Assembly (NCBI GenBank): GCA_024639935.1
Contig: JAHEFZ010000006.1
Coordinates: 1 to 62,952, forward strand
Reading direction: 5' to 3'
DNA from: Microbacteriaceae bacterium
GTDB taxonomy: Bacteria > Actinomycetota > Actinomycetes > Actinomycetales > Microbacteriaceae
DNA length: 62,952 nt
Shown here: piece by piece, positions 36,886-47,086 of the stretch
Layout: every line of letters starts with the position of its first letter
How positions within the stretch are numbered: position 1 is the first letter of the stretch
Notes under the pieces: generated by a model
What the model was told of the DNA's origin: nothing
The model's database searches: none
Seen by the model: the letters and a program-made list of their open reading frames with translations, nothing else
Program-made: the position numbers and the translations under genes

Positions 36886-36898
36886 AGAGTAAAGGCTA
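36885..36898. promoter_or_regulatory. Interlocked leaderless promoters of pabC and pabB
   Basis: Only 12 bases separate the two start codons. TAGAGT (36885-36890, plus) ends 7 bases before the pabB ATG and begins on the first base of the pabC ATG. TAGCCT (36898-36893, minus) ends 7 bases before the pabC ATG and begins on the first base of the pabB ATG. Each -10 box therefore touches the opposite start codon. Confidence 0.55.
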
Positions 36899-38178
36899 TG
36901 ACAGAGGGGTACGTTCGGCACGCTATTGTCGCCCACGTTGACCCGGTCGTCATCTTTCGCGAGCTCGTCGCCCATCGCGATGGCAGTTTCTGGCTCGACG
37001 ATTCACTCGGGCAAACCGTTTCTTATCTGGGTGTGGGTACTCGCATTGACACCTCCGATGCCTTTTCCGGTTTCGACACCGTGGATCAGTTTCCGGTCTC
37101 CCGTGTGGGCTGGATCGGTTATGGCGCGCGCGCCGATTCACTCGGAGTCGAAGTCGGTATCGAGCCTCAACCGCGCTCGACAATGCTGTCGGTTCGACTC
37201 GCGATCGAGGTCGACCATCGAGACGACAAAATCTCGGTCATCGGATTGGAGCGCGACGCCGAGTTCGACGCCCTCGTTTCTGCAATCGAAGCGTTGGCTG
37301 GACGTGTCGCGCCGGCGCCCCTACCTCCCCCCACGCGCACCGCGGTATGGCGCGATGACCCAGCGACGTATGCCGGATACATCGAAGAGTGTCTCACGCA
37401 CATTCGAAACGGAGACGCGTATCAGTTGTGTCTAACGACCGGAATCGACGTCTACGGCGAGTTCGATGCGATCGACACGTACTGTGCGCTTCGAACCGTC
37501 GCCCCCACTCGGAACGCGGCCTACCTCTCAATCGGCGGAATCAGTCTGCTCAGCGCGTCGCCCGAGACGTTCTTTACGGTTCGAGGTCGACACGCAACGA
37601 CGAGCCCGATCAAGGGCACACGTCCACGCAGTATGGACCCGGCAGAGGACTTCCTCGTGAAACGGGAGCTGCAGACCTCAGAGAAAGAACTCGCCGAGAA
37701 CCTCATGATTGTCGACTTGTGCCGCAACGATCTGTCCAGCGTCTGTCTGCCGGGGACGGTCACCGTGAGTTCGCTTCATAAGGTTGAAACGTATTCGACC
37801 GTTCACCAGCTGGTCAGCACCGTCACCGGCGAATTGATCGCTGATTGCGCCGTGTCCACCGCGGCTCGCGCACTATTCCCCGCCGGGTCGATGACGGGTG
37901 CCCCAAAACGCCGTGCGGTTCAAATCTTGGAGAGAGTGGAATCTGCAGAACGAGGGCTGTATTCCGGCGCTTTCGGCTATGCCGGCGCGGGAAACCTGAC
38001 ACTCGCCATGACAATTCGATCGATCGTCATCGACGGCAGCGGTGCCCACATCGGAGTGGGTGGCGGGATCACGTCGGGATCAATTCCTGACCAGGAAATC
38101 GCCGAGGTCGGTGTCAAAGCCGCCGCGATGCTCGGCGTTCTGGGTGCCTCGCCGAACCCGTACCTGTGCACGGAATAG
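36898..38178 (+). CDS. pabB: Aminodeoxychorismate synthase component I
   Basis: Chorismate-binding enzyme for p-aminobenzoate and folate. 426 aa. The active-site motif TSPIKGTRPR carries the Lys typical of PabB (TrpE has Ala there). Also seen are NDAYQLCLTTGI, ENLMIVDLCRNDLSSV, VHQLVSTVTG and LFPAGSMTGAPKRRA. No glutaminase (pabA) is fused or adjacent, so it must be supplied in trans. The ATG lies 7 bases after TAGAGT, probably leaderless. Confidence 0.92.
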   Translation: MTEGYVRHAIVAHVDPVVIFRELVAHRDGSFWLDDSLGQTVSYLGVGTRIDTSDAFSGFDTVDQFPVSRVGWIGYGARADSLGVEVGIEPQPRSTMLSVRLAIEVDHRDDKISVIGLERDAEFDALVSAIEALAGRVAPAPLPPPTRTAVWRDDPATYAGYIEECLTHIRNGDAYQLCLTTGIDVYGEFDAIDTYCALRTVAPTRNAAYLSIGGISLLSASPETFFTVRGRHATTSPIKGTRPRSMDPAEDFLVKRELQTSEKELAENLMIVDLCRNDLSSVCLPGTVTVSSLHKVETYSTVHQLVSTVTGELIADCAVSTAARALFPAGSMTGAPKRRAVQILERVESAERGLYSGAFGYAGAGNLTLAMTIRSIVIDGSGAHIGVGGGITSGSIPDQEIAEVGVKAAAMLGVLGASPNPYLCTE

Positions 38179-38216
38179 AATTGGGGACGCGCGAGTGCGC
38201 GTTGTGAAAGGGTTCC

Positions 38217-40694
38217 GTGGACGAGAACGAGTACGACTTCCGCCGAATGGAAGCGAAGTGGGCTCCCGTGTGGGAAGCCGAGCGACCTTTCGACGTTCCC
38301 GACGGCGACGACCCTCGTCCCCGAAAGTACATCCTGGACATGTTTCCGTATCCGTCCGGCGATCTGCATATGGGTCACGCCGAGGTCTATGCGCTCGGGG
38401 ACGTCCTCGCGCGATATTGGCGACTGCGCGGCTATCAGGTTTTACACCCCATCGGATGGGATTCCTTCGGACTTCCGGCCGAAAACGCGGCCATCAAGCG
38501 GGGTGTCAACCCGCGCGAGTGGACCTACGAGAACATCGCTCAACAACGCGCCTCGATGAAGCGGTACGCGGCGTCGTTCGACTGGTCGCGAGTCTTGCAC
38601 ACGTCGGACCCCGAGTATTACAAATGGAACCAGTGGCTGTTTCTCGAGTTGTACAAGAAGGGTCTTGCGTATCGCAAGGATTCGTGGGTCAACTGGGACC
38701 CTGTAGACCAGACAGTTCTTGCGAACGAACAGGTTCTGCCGGACGGCACAAGCGAACGCAGTGGTGCGGCGGTCGTCAAGAAGAAGCTCACCCAGTGGTA
38801 CTTCCGTATCACGGATTATGCGGATCGACTCCTCGGCGACCTCGATCGACTCGAAGGAACGTGGCCGGCCAAGGTTCTCACCATGCAGCGCAACTGGATT
38901 GGACGATCGCGCGGAGCAGAGGTGCTCTTCGCTGTCGACGGCAACGAAAGAACTGTCCCCGTCTTCACAACCCGCCCGGACACGCTCTACGGAGCGACGT
39001 TTATGGTTGTCGCGCCTGATTCCGATCTCGCCAGCGAACTTGTGGCCGACGCCGACCCATCCGCCCGAATGGAGTTTGTGGCCTATTTAGACGAGGTCCA
39101 AAAGAAATCCGAAATCGAACGCCAGGATGCGACTCGAGAGAAAACCGGAGTGTTCCTCGGTCGATTCGCGATCAACCCGGTCAACGGCGAACGCGTCCCG
39201 ATTTGGTCGGCGGATTATGTACTGGCAGATTATGGCTCGGGAGCCATCATGGCCGTCCCTGCGCACGACCAGCGCGACCTCGATTTCGCTCTCAAATACG
39301 ACCTTCCAGTTCGAGTCGTCGTGGACGTTCCGTCGGAAGAACCGAACGACCCCGGGTTGACTCGAGTTGCGACAACGGGTGATGGCCCGCACGTCAATTC
39401 GGGTCCACTCGACGGCCTTCGGAAGGCTGACGCCATCACTGCGATGGTCGACGTTCTTGAGAAAGCCGGAACAGGGAAGGGCGCGACGACCTACCGACTG
39501 CGCGACTGGTTGATTTCTCGCCAGCGCTACTGGGGCACGCCGATCCCGATCATTCACGGGGCGGACGGCGCGGAAATCCCCGTTCCCGACGACCAACTTC
39601 CCGTGGTCTTGCCGCCGACGGAAGGCCTGGACCTCCGCCCAAAGGGTTCGTCACCGCTCGGTGCTGCCGACGAGTGGGTTAACGTTCCCGACCCACGGGA
39701 CGGCAGCCCGGCGCGACGCGACGCCGACACGATGGACACTTTCGTCGATTCGTCCTGGTATTTTCTGCGTTTCTTGTCGTCTCACGATGACACCAAGGCG
39801 TTTGACGTCGACGCGGTGAAAAAATGGGCACCGGTCGACCAGTACGTCGGTGGTGTCGAGCACGCGATCTTGCACCTGCTGTATGCGCGCTTCATCACCA
39901 AGGTGCTGTTCGATCTGGGTTTTCTCGATTTTGACGAGCCCTTCACCGCGTTGTTGAACCAAGGCATGGTCATTCTCGACGGCGCAAAAATGTCCAAGTC
40001 GAAAGGCAACATCGTCTTTTTTGGGGAAGAACTCGACAAATACGGCGTTGATGCGGTGCGTGTCACGATGGCTTTCGCCGGGCCGCCGGAGGACGACATC
40101 GATTGGGCCGATGTGTCTGTCACGGGTTCACACAAGTTCCTCGCCCGAGCATGGCGCATGGCGCACGACGTCACGAGCGACGTCGGGGCAGATCCAACTA
40201 CCGGCGCTTCCAGTCTTCGTCGTGTGACCCACAAGTTCCTCGCGGACGTGGGGGGTCTTGTCGAAAGTTATAAGTTCAATGTTGTCGTTGCGCGGCTCAT
40301 GGATCTCGTCAATCACGTCCGAAAGGAAATCGATTCCGGAGTCGGGCCTGTTGACCCGTCCGTGCGTGAAGCCGCCGAGGTCGTGACACTCGGATTATCG
40401 ATGTTCGCCCCACACGCCGCCGAGGACATGTGGTCGCTACTGGGCCACAAACCCTTTGTCGGGCTCCAGCAATTCCCGGTCGCCGATGCCAACCTGCTGG
40501 TCGAGGAGACGATCGTCGCAGTTGTCCAAATTAATGGAAAGGTCAAGGAACGCCTTGACGTCTCGCCCAATATTTCCGAATCGGACTTATCCGAGCGCGC
40601 TGTGGCTGCGGTCGCGGGGTTCCTCGTGGGCAAGACGATTCGCACGACTATCGTTCGACCACCCAAACTCGTGAACATCGTCGTCGCAGAGTAG
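38217..40694 (+). CDS. leuS: Leucyl-tRNA synthetase
   Basis: Class I synthetase charging tRNA-Leu. 825 aa. HIGH motif in [23 protein letters not shown] loop in [12 protein letters not shown], the editing domain between them ([14 protein letters not shown]), and the C-terminal anticodon and leucine-specific regions. GTG 38217 has AAAGGG 6 bases upstream. The 38-base gap after pabB contains no leader peptide or T-box. Confidence 0.97.
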   Translation: MDENEYDFRRMEAKWAPVWEAERPFDVPDGDDPRPRKYILDMFPYPSGDLHMGHAEVYALGDVLARYWRLRGYQVLHPIGWDSFGLPAENAAIKRGVNPREWTYENIAQQRASMKRYAASFDWSRVLHTSDPEYYKWNQWLFLELYKKGLAYRKDSWVNWDPVDQTVLANEQVLPDGTSERSGAAVVKKKLTQWYFRITDYADRLLGDLDRLEGTWPAKVLTMQRNWIGRSRGAEVLFAVDGNERTVPVFTTRPDTLYGATFMVVAPDSDLASELVADADPSARMEFVAYLDEVQKKSEIERQDATREKTGVFLGRFAINPVNGERVPIWSADYVLADYGSGAIMAVPAHDQRDLDFALKYDLPVRVVVDVPSEEPNDPGLTRVATTGDGPHVNSGPLDGLRKADAITAMVDVLEKAGTGKGATTYRLRDWLISRQRYWGTPIPIIHGADGAEIPVPDDQLPVVLPPTEGLDLRPKGSSPLGAADEWVNVPDPRDGSPARRDADTMDTFVDSSWYFLRFLSSHDDTKAFDVDAVKKWAPVDQYVGGVEHAILHLLYARFITKVLFDLGFLDFDEPFTALLNQGMVILDGAKMSKSKGNIVFFGEELDKYGVDAVRVTMAFAGPPEDDIDWADVSVTGSHKFLARAWRMAHDVTSDVGADPTTGASSLRRVTHKFLADVGGLVESYKFNVVVARLMDLVNHVRKEIDSGVGPVDPSVREAAEVVTLGLSMFAPHAAEDMWSLLGHKPFVGLQQFPVADANLLVEETIVAVVQINGKVKERLDVSPNISESDLSERAVAAVAGFLVGKTIRTTIVRPPKLVNIVVAE

Positions 40695-40742
40695 GTTTTC
40701 CACACACATCACCCGTAACCACCGAGTCGAAAGCCAAACCGT

Positions 40743-40748
40743 TAGCGT
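40743..40748 (+). promoter_or_regulatory. -10 box TAGCGT, leaderless start of comEA
   Basis: TAGCGT ends 6 bases before ATG 40755, with no SD. Confidence 0.45.
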
Positions 40749-40754
40749 GACCGC

Positions 40755-41354
40755 ATGGTCGAATGGTTTGTCAAGGCGGTTCCGGAAAATCCGACGTCAC
40801 GCCGCAAGTTGCTGATTTCCGCCGGCGCCGGGGTTGCCGCCGTCGCAGTAATTGGTGCGCTGTGGTCGAACGCCTCGAGCGGGTCGGGCGAAATTTCGGT
40901 TCCGGCGGGTACCGACACGCAGTTGAACAGCCAAATTTCTGGCACGCTATTCGTTCAGGTCGTCGGAGCAGTCGCCGAGCCAGGGGTTTACGAAATCCCG
41001 TTCGACGCTCGAGTCATGGACGCGGTTGCGTTGGCGGGTGGACTGTCCGCGAACGCCGACCCGGCATCCCTCAACCTTGCGCGAATTGTTCAAGACGGAG
41101 AACAGATCATCGTTGGCGCGGTGGGTGACCCACGTTCGCGAAGCGTTGCACAGTCCATCTCGGACAAGGTGAACATCAACACGGCGACGGCAGATGACTT
41201 CGACACGCTCCCTCGAATCGGAGTGACAATGGCGGAACGGATTGTTGCCTACCGAGACACACACGGACCTTTCGCGGCCGTGGAATCGCTCTTAGAGGTG
41301 CCGGGAATCGGTGACCTCACCCTCGCGGGAATGCGCGACAAAATAACTCTGTGA
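40755..41354 (+). CDS. comEA: ComEA family DNA-binding competence protein
   Basis: Membrane-anchored DNA receptor for uptake. 199 aa. One membrane helix near residues 17-36 (KLLISAGAGVAAVAVIGAL), an SLBB domain (LFVQVVGAVAEPGVYEIP, about 60-115), then two helix-hairpin-helix motifs (VNINTATADDFDTLPRIGVTMAERIVAYR and LLEVPGIGDLTLAGM). Its stop overlaps the comEC GTG, and holA follows. Confidence 0.93.
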   Translation: MVEWFVKAVPENPTSRRKLLISAGAGVAAVAVIGALWSNASSGSGEISVPAGTDTQLNSQISGTLFVQVVGAVAEPGVYEIPFDARVMDAVALAGGLSANADPASLNLARIVQDGEQIIVGAVGDPRSRSVAQSISDKVNINTATADDFDTLPRIGVTMAERIVAYRDTHGPFAAVESLLEVPGIGDLTLAGMRDKITL

Positions 41355-43225
41355 CCGACCGCATTCCGGTACTCGCCTTTCCTGCGGCGGTGGCGTGGCT
41401 ATTCGCGTGGTGGTTAACCAATGCGCAGGGATATCGGCGAAACGTCGATTACCTGTTCCCTTGGGTCGCCGCTCTTCACGACGATTTTCGACTTCGAGCA
41501 GCGCAATGGCAGGGTGACGCAGGAGCCCTCGTTCCAGGTTTGGTACTGGGAAACACCGACGCCATCCCCGAGTCGTTGTCGGACGCGATGCAGGTCACTT
41601 CCTTGACGCACCTCATGGCAGTCAGCGGCTCGAACTGTGCCATCGTGGTCGCGCTCGCATTCGGAATCGCGGCACTCTGTCGAGCCCCACTGTGGGGCAG
41701 AGTCTCCGCAAGCGGAGTCGCGTTGATCTGCTTTGTTATGGTGGTCGGACCGGACCCGAGCGTAATTCGGTCCTCCATCATGGCCGCGATCGGGCTAGCG
41801 GCTCTCCTGTGGGGTCGGCCCGTTGTCGGAGTCACCGCACTGTGCTCTGCCATTCTTATTTCTCTCGCGGTGGACCCGACGCTGTCCCATTCGATCGGCT
41901 TTGTACTGTCAGTCGCAGCGACGCTGGGCCTGTTGGTACTCGCGCGACCGATAACCGAGTTCGTGAGCCGGTGGATGCCACGCCCCCTCGCCGCCGCCGT
42001 GGCCATCCCCCTGAGTGCGGCTATCGCCTGCCAGCCCATCATCCTCGCGCTGTCGCCCTACCTTCCGCTGTACGGCATTGCGGCCAACATTCTGGCGGAA
42101 CCCGCGGTGCCAATAGCGACCGTCTGTGGATTGTTATCCATTGTGTTGTCCCCGATTCCGTTCCTTTCGGATGGATTACTGGCACTGGCGACGGCAATGG
42201 CAAGTGTCGTCGCGGTCATCGCGCGAACGGGCGCGGCACTCCCTTACGCGCGTCTCCCGTGGCCGTCGGGCGAGTGGGGGATTGTGCTCGCGACGCTCGT
42301 GTCGCTCGGGGTTACCGTGACGATGACGCAACGTTGGCGCGTTCTGGGCGGGGTGGTCGCCGCAACCGCAGCAACACTGGGACTTGCCCTAACGGTGGGT
42401 GCGGGACGCGTTGCGTGGGCGAGCGCGCCACGGGACTGGTCCTGGGCGCAGTGCGACGTCGGTCAGGGCGATGCCGTGCTGGTTCGAGATTCTGGCCGTA
42501 TCGCGGTGATCGACGTTGGGCGCACCGAAGCCCCTATTCGGGAATGTCTTGCCGCTCTCGGTGTAGCGCGTGTCGATACTCTGATCCTCACCCACTTTGA
42601 TATCGATCATGCGGGAGGATTTGGCGCTCTTGTCGGACGCGTGGAGACGGTCATTCACGGACCAACAGACGGTGACGCGGATGTTGCGACCATTGAAAGC
42701 CTTAGGTCGGGTGGCGCACAGATCGAGGTCGCCGAGCGCGGGCTCACCGGGACACTCGGGCGACTGGTTTGGCGCGTGTTGTGGCCGAGCGACGCTAATC
42801 CGAGAGAGCCGGGAAATCCCTCGAGCGTCACCGTGCTGTTCGAACGAGGCGCTGATTGCGACGTAACGTGTGTCACCGGACTGGATTTGGGTGATTTGCC
42901 TGGCGCGGAACAAACACTCGTGCGGCTCGCGGGAGGTATATCGCCGATCGACGTTGTCAAAGTGAGCCATCACGGTTCGAGAGATCAGGATCCGGAACTC
43001 TACCGCCGCGTGCGCGCACCGATCGCACTCATCGGGGTTGGGGCGGACAACGATTATGGGCATCCGACGACGGAGACCCTCGATGTGCTCGCCGGCGTCG
43101 GGTCGACCGTCGCCCGAAGCGACCTCAACGGAATCGTCCTTGTGTGGAGAGCGTCCGACGGTGAGCTACGGGTGTGGCGCGAACGCGCAACCGAACCCCG
43201 ATTTACACTGAACACGGAGGAATGA
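41351..43225 (+). CDS. comEC: ComEC/Rec2 family DNA uptake channel
   Basis: Inner-membrane channel passing single-stranded DNA. 624 aa, short for the family. The Competence domain starts almost at once (LGNTDAIPESL, THLMAVSGSNCAIVVALAF) with about 8-10 helices, followed by a C-terminal metallo-beta-lactamase domain with LTHFDIDHAGGF and VSHHGSRDQDPELY, the likely nuclease. The N-terminal OB-fold (DUF4131) of longer members is reduced to about 60 residues. GTG 41351 overlaps comEA. Confidence 0.92.
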   Translation: MTDRIPVLAFPAAVAWLFAWWLTNAQGYRRNVDYLFPWVAALHDDFRLRAAQWQGDAGALVPGLVLGNTDAIPESLSDAMQVTSLTHLMAVSGSNCAIVVALAFGIAALCRAPLWGRVSASGVALICFVMVVGPDPSVIRSSIMAAIGLAALLWGRPVVGVTALCSAILISLAVDPTLSHSIGFVLSVAATLGLLVLARPITEFVSRWMPRPLAAAVAIPLSAAIACQPIILALSPYLPLYGIAANILAEPAVPIATVCGLLSIVLSPIPFLSDGLLALATAMASVVAVIARTGAALPYARLPWPSGEWGIVLATLVSLGVTVTMTQRWRVLGGVVAATAATLGLALTVGAGRVAWASAPRDWSWAQCDVGQGDAVLVRDSGRIAVIDVGRTEAPIRECLAALGVARVDTLILTHFDIDHAGGFGALVGRVETVIHGPTDGDADVATIESLRSGGAQIEVAERGLTGTLGRLVWRVLWPSDANPREPGNPSSVTVLFERGADCDVTCVTGLDLGDLPGAEQTLVRLAGGISPIDVVKVSHHGSRDQDPELYRRVRAPIALIGVGADNDYGHPTTETLDVLAGVGSTVARSDLNGIVLVWRASDGELRVWRERATEPRFTLNTEE

Positions 43226-44208
43226 TGTCGAAAACCGAGGTGGTGCCGTGGCATGGGATGCGCGAGGCGCCCATCGTGCTCGTGACCGGTCCCGAAACCT
43301 ATCTCGCTGACCGTGTTTTTCGGGAGTTGCGTGACCGGGTTCGAATCGCGTTGCCCGAACTCGAAGTCACGGATCTCGACGCGACCCGCTATGACGTCGG
43401 AACGCTTCTTGACGTCGCGAGCCCCTCGTTGTTCGGCGAAGCCCGAATGATTCGAATCGCAAACGGCGAATCAGGGGGCGACGACTTCGTCGCCGATATT
43501 CAGTCTTATCTTGATGTGATTGCCGACGATGTCATCGTCATGGTGCGTCACGGTGGCGGCAATCGGGGCAAGAAGCTGCTCGACACGTTGCGCGCCTTCC
43601 CGAAAACTCTCGAGGTTGATTGCGCCGAGATCAAGAAGGAAGGCGATCGTGCCCAGTTCGCGGTGGCAGAATTCAACCGCCTCGGGGTGAAGGCTGACCG
43701 CGCCGCGGTCGGTGCTCTCGTCGAGGCATTTGCGGGAGATCTTGCAGAACTCGCGGCAGCGTGCGAACAAATCGCGAATGATGCGCTCGGCAATTCCATC
43801 ACGAAGGATTTCGTCGATACGTATTATCAGGGTCGAGAAGAAGTGACGTCGTTCGCCGTGGCAGACATGGCAATCGACGGAAATCGAGCAGAAGCACTTC
43901 GGCTGTTGCGTCATGCAATTCAATCCGGCGTCGACCCCGTGCCGTTGGTCGCTGCGTTCGCGGCCAAACTCCGGCAACTTGCCAAGGTGGGTGGGTACAC
44001 CGGGTCGCCGAGTAACGCGCCGAAAGACCTCGGTATGCCGCCATGGATGATCGATAAATCCCGAAGCGCGCTGCGGAAATGGACCGGCCCGTCACTGGGT
44101 AGGGCGATTTTAGCGGTGGCTGAGGCAGATTCAATGGTGAAGGGCGCTGGTCGCGATCCCCAATTCGCGGTTGAGCGAATGGTCGACCGCGTGGCGTCCC
44201 GCTCGTAG
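43225..44208 (+). CDS. holA: DNA polymerase III subunit delta
   Basis: Clamp-loader subunit that opens the sliding clamp. About 327 aa. Domains I-II: PIVLVTGPETYLADRVFREL, then SPSLFGEARMIRIAN, then domain III (EALRLLRHAIQSGVDPVPLVAAFAAKLRQLAKV). The sequence starts ATGATG with GGAGG at 43216-43220; ATG 43225 gives the better spacing, while ATG 43222 would overlap the comEC stop by 4 bases. Confidence 0.9.
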   Translation: MSKTEVVPWHGMREAPIVLVTGPETYLADRVFRELRDRVRIALPELEVTDLDATRYDVGTLLDVASPSLFGEARMIRIANGESGGDDFVADIQSYLDVIADDVIVMVRHGGGNRGKKLLDTLRAFPKTLEVDCAEIKKEGDRAQFAVAEFNRLGVKADRAAVGALVEAFAGDLAELAAACEQIANDALGNSITKDFVDTYYQGREEVTSFAVADMAIDGNRAEALRLLRHAIQSGVDPVPLVAAFAAKLRQLAKVGGYTGSPSNAPKDLGMPPWMIDKSRSALRKWTGPSLGRAILAVAEADSMVKGAGRDPQFAVERMVDRVASRS

Positions 44209-44215
44209 AGACAGC

Positions 44216-44243
44216 GACGGCCCTCGGTTTCCCGAGAGCCGTC
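44216..44243 (-). terminator. Strong hairpin between convergent holA and rpsT
   Basis: On the minus strand GACGGCTCTCGG-GAAA-CCGAGGGCCGTC is a 12-bp stem (one G-U) with a GAAA loop, 18 bases after the rpsT stop. On the plus strand the same stem has one mismatch. There is no U-tract in either direction, so it may act as a 3' stabiliser as much as a terminator. Confidence 0.6.
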
Positions 44244-44260
44244 AACGTTGAGCGAAGGAA

Positions 44261-44713
44261 TTACTCTTTCGGTGCGGCGGCCTTCTTGGCGGGAGCTTTC
44301 GCCGGAGCTTTCGCCGGGGCCTTCGCCGCTGCCTTTGGTGCCGCTTTGGCGGGGGCCTTGGCCGGAGCTTTCGCGGCGGCCTTTTTCACTGGTGCCTTTG
44401 CCGGCGCCTTTGCGGTTGCTTTGGACGGGGCCTTGGTCACCGTGGCGTCGCCCGACATCGCGGCGGCCTGGGTAGCGATGGCCGACTTGCGGTTTGCCGC
44501 CTGGTTCTTGTGAATGACGCCCTTCGATACAGCCTTGTCGATTTTGCGCGTTGCCGCAGCAACGGCATTGACGGCGGCCGATTTGTCGCCCGATGCGATT
44601 GCCGCGCGCGCGACTCGGATGACGGTCTTCAGTTCACTCTTGACGGCCCTGTTGCGTTCTTGCGCCTTGAGGTTTGTCTTGATTCGCTTGATTTGCGACT
44701 TGATATTTGCCAC
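44261..44713 (-). CDS. rpsT: 30S ribosomal protein S20 with a long Lys/Ala/Pro-rich tail
   Basis: 150 aa; S20 is normally 86-90. Residues 1-87 are a complete S20 ([32 protein letters not shown]). Residues 88-150 are made almost only of Lys, Ala and Pro in [11 protein letters not shown]-type repeats with no aromatic residue, like the tails of histone H1 and of actinobacterial HU. GTG 44713 has AAGGAAA about 7 bases upstream. The open frame continues upstream to 45082, but only as a shadow of lepA. The tail may add contacts to rRNA or DNA (inference). Confidence 0.93.
   Translation of the reverse strand: MANIKSQIKRIKTNLKAQERNRAVKSELKTVIRVARAAIASGDKSAAVNAVAAATRKIDKAVSKGVIHKNQAANRKSAIATQAAAMSGDATVTKAPSKATAKAPAKAPVKKAAAKAPAKAPAKAAPKAAAKAPAKAPAKAPAKKAAAPKE
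44264..44452 (-). repeat. Degenerate in-frame tandem repeat encoding the S20 tail
   Basis: Short units coding [10 protein letters not shown] repeat about a dozen times with varied codons, for example GCCGGAGCTTTC and GCCGGGGCCTTC on the plus strand. Such repeats change length easily by slippage, so tail length may vary between strains. Confidence 0.8.
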
Positions 44714-44876
44714 GAATGGTTTCCTTAGGTGAGTGTTGTCGAACCGGGATGGGGTGATGCGAATCTCGGTGTCGTTCCGTGCATCGGAGAGAGGGCCTTT
44801 GCACGCAAGCCAAGAGACAACGTTACCAGAGGCGAACGGCGAACGAGGACCGTGAGGCGTGAAACAATAGAGAACA

Positions 44877-46724
44877 ATGTCCCGTTCTACGAAGCCGCCG
44901 ATCCCGTCACGCACGGACCCGTCATCAATTCGCAATTTCTGCATCATCGCCCACATTGACCACGGAAAATCCACGCTTGCAGATCGAATGTTGGGAATCA
45001 CGGGAATCGTCGGCGACCGCGACATGCGTGCCCAGTACCTCGACCGAATGGACATTGAACGTGAACGTGGAATCACAATCAAGAGTCAGGCTGTGCGGAT
45101 GCCGTGGGCTGTGGGCGGAGTTGATTACGCGCTCAACATGATTGATACACCGGGTCACGTCGATTTCTCGTACGAGGTGTCTCGCTCGCTTGCGGCGTGC
45201 GAGGGAGCGATTTTGTTGGTTGACGCGGCTCAGGGTATTGAAGCCCAGACTCTCGCCAACCTCTACCTCGCTCTGGAGAACGATCTCGAGATTATCCCGG
45301 TACTCAACAAGATTGATCTTCCGTCGGCGGATCCCGAAAAGTATGCGAAGGAACTCGCGTCTCTCATCGGGGGTGACCCGAATGATGTGATGCGTGTCTC
45401 CGGCAAGACGGGCGTCGGTGTCGACGACCTGCTCGATCGAGTCGTTGAGAAGATTCCCGCGCCTGTAGGGGACCCCAACGCGCCCGCGCGCGCCATGATT
45501 TTCGACTCCGTCTATGACTCGTATCGAGGTGTCGTCACCTACGTGCGCGTGATGGACGGTTCACTCAGCCCGCGCGAGCGCATTCAGATGTTGTCGACGC
45601 GTGCAGCTCACGAACTTCTCGAAATCGGTGTCTCATCGCCTGAGCCCACGCCGTCTCAAGGCCTTGGCGTTGGCGAGGTGGGATATCTCATCACGGGCGT
45701 GAAAGACGTCCGTCAGTCCAAGGTCGGTGATACCGTGACCAACCTCGCGAAGCCGGCCACAATCGCACTGGAGGGGTACACCGATCCCAAGCCGATGGTC
45801 TACTCGGGGTTATACCCGATCGACGGGGCGGACTTCCCTGACCTGCGCGAAGCACTCGACAAACTCAAGCTGAGCGACGCCTCGCTGGTCTATGAGCCGG
45901 AAACGTCTGTTGCCCTCGGGTTCGGTTTCCGTTGTGGGTTCCTTGGCCTTTTGCATCTGGAAATCATTACCGAGCGGCTGGAACGCGAATTTGGTCTCGA
46001 CCTCATCGCGACCGCGCCGAGCGTTGTCTACAACGTCTCCACCGATGATGGCAAGACCATTCACGTGACCAACCCGTCGGAATATCCGGTCGGCAAGATT
46101 TCGTCGGTGCGCGAACCGATTGTCCGCGCGGCTGTCCTCGCGCCTAAGGACTATGTCGGAACGATCATGGAACTGTGTCAAACCCGGCGGGGAACCTTGA
46201 TCGGGATGGATTACCTCGGCGAAGACCGGGTCGAGATCAAATACACGATCCCTCTCGGCGAAATTGTGTTCGACTTTTTCGATAACCTCAAGTCCCGAAC
46301 CGCCGGTTACGCGTCGTTGGATTACGAACCTGACGGCGAACAAGAAGCGGATCTCGTGAAGGTTGACATTCTGCTGCAGGGCGAACAGGTCGATGCCTTC
46401 TCGGCAATCGTGCATCGGGACAAGGCCTACGCCTATGGCGTGATGATGACATCTCGGCTACGCGAACTTATTCCTCGCCAACAGTTCGAGGTGCCGATTC
46501 AGGCGGCGATTGGCGCTCGGATCATCGCCCGCGAAAGCATCCGAGCGATGCGCAAAGACGTTCTCGCCAAGTGTTACGGCGGCGACATCAGTCGTAAACG
46601 AAAGTTGCTCGAGAAGCAAAAAGCGGGAAAAAAGCGCATGAAAATGGTGGGACGCGTCGAAGTTCCACAAGAAGCATTCATCGCCGCACTGTCGGGAGAC
46701 ACCGAAAAGAAAGACAAAAAGTGA
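44877..46724 (+). CDS. lepA: Elongation factor 4 (LepA)
   Basis: Translational GTPase that aids ribosome biogenesis and back-translocation. 615 aa. G1 [15 protein letters not shown], switch [10 protein letters not shown]3 [13 protein letters not shown]4 NKIDLPSA; domains II, III, V, and the LepA-specific C-terminal domain ending [24 protein letters not shown]. It is divergent from rpsT, 163 bases away, and that gap holds both leaders without a clear consensus promoter. Its stop overlaps the GTG of the next gene. Confidence 0.97.
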   Translation: MSRSTKPPIPSRTDPSSIRNFCIIAHIDHGKSTLADRMLGITGIVGDRDMRAQYLDRMDIERERGITIKSQAVRMPWAVGGVDYALNMIDTPGHVDFSYEVSRSLAACEGAILLVDAAQGIEAQTLANLYLALENDLEIIPVLNKIDLPSADPEKYAKELASLIGGDPNDVMRVSGKTGVGVDDLLDRVVEKIPAPVGDPNAPARAMIFDSVYDSYRGVVTYVRVMDGSLSPRERIQMLSTRAAHELLEIGVSSPEPTPSQGLGVGEVGYLITGVKDVRQSKVGDTVTNLAKPATIALEGYTDPKPMVYSGLYPIDGADFPDLREALDKLKLSDASLVYEPETSVALGFGFRCGFLGLLHLEIITERLEREFGLDLIATAPSVVYNVSTDDGKTIHVTNPSEYPVGKISSVREPIVRAAVLAPKDYVGTIMELCQTRRGTLIGMDYLGEDRVEIKYTIPLGEIVFDFFDNLKSRTAGYASLDYEPDGEQEADLVKVDILLQGEQVDAFSAIVHRDKAYAYGVMMTSRLRELIPRQQFEVPIQAAIGARIIARESIRAMRKDVLAKCYGGDISRKRKLLEKQKAGKKRMKMVGRVEVPQEAFIAALSGDTEKKDKK

Positions 46725-47086
46725 CCTTGGGATTCTCGCGACTTCTCGTTGTCGGGTATCTCATTCTGGCGGTGGCGGCGACGGGGCGCAGCGCGTTTCA
46801 GATTGCCACCAAGTTCGCCGAGTCACCATTTGCCTACACTCTGTCGGCCATCGCGGCGGCACACTATTTCCTTGCGGTGTTGGCGATTATCCGCCGATCG
46901 CGCAGATTTGCTATCGCCATCATGGTGCTGGAACTCATCGGGGTGTTGAGTGTTGGAACGTCGACCTATCTCATCCCTTCCCTATTTCACGCGAATTCCG
47001 TGTGGTCGTACTTCGGGTTCGGGTACGGATATCTGCCAGTTGTGTTGCCCAGTCTCGGGCTGTGGTGGGTGTGGAAATCCCGATGA
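46721..47086 (+). CDS. Four-helix membrane protein, unknown function
   Basis: 121 aa with four hydrophobic segments ([62 protein letters not shown]). No catalytic motif is seen. GTG 46721 overlaps the lepA stop and its own stop overlaps the ribF ATG, so it is translated as part of lepA-orf-ribF. The ribF neighbour invites a riboflavin or cofactor transport guess, but four helices and no known signature do not support it. Confidence 0.75.
   Translation: MTLGFSRLLVVGYLILAVAATGRSAFQIATKFAESPFAYTLSAIAAAHYFLAVLAIIRRSRRFAIAIMVLELIGVLSVGTSTYLIPSLFHANSVWSYFGFGYGYLPVVLPSLGLWWVWKSR

Noticed and set aside
44264-44452. CRISPR-like array in the repetitive stretch
   Set aside because: The repeats are short, contiguous and in frame with the S20 tail, with no spacers and no cas genes.
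44714-45082. N-terminal extension of S20 to 273 residues
   Set aside because: The extra part is antisense to lepA and its leader; GTG 44713 has a good SD and the S20 N-terminus starts there.
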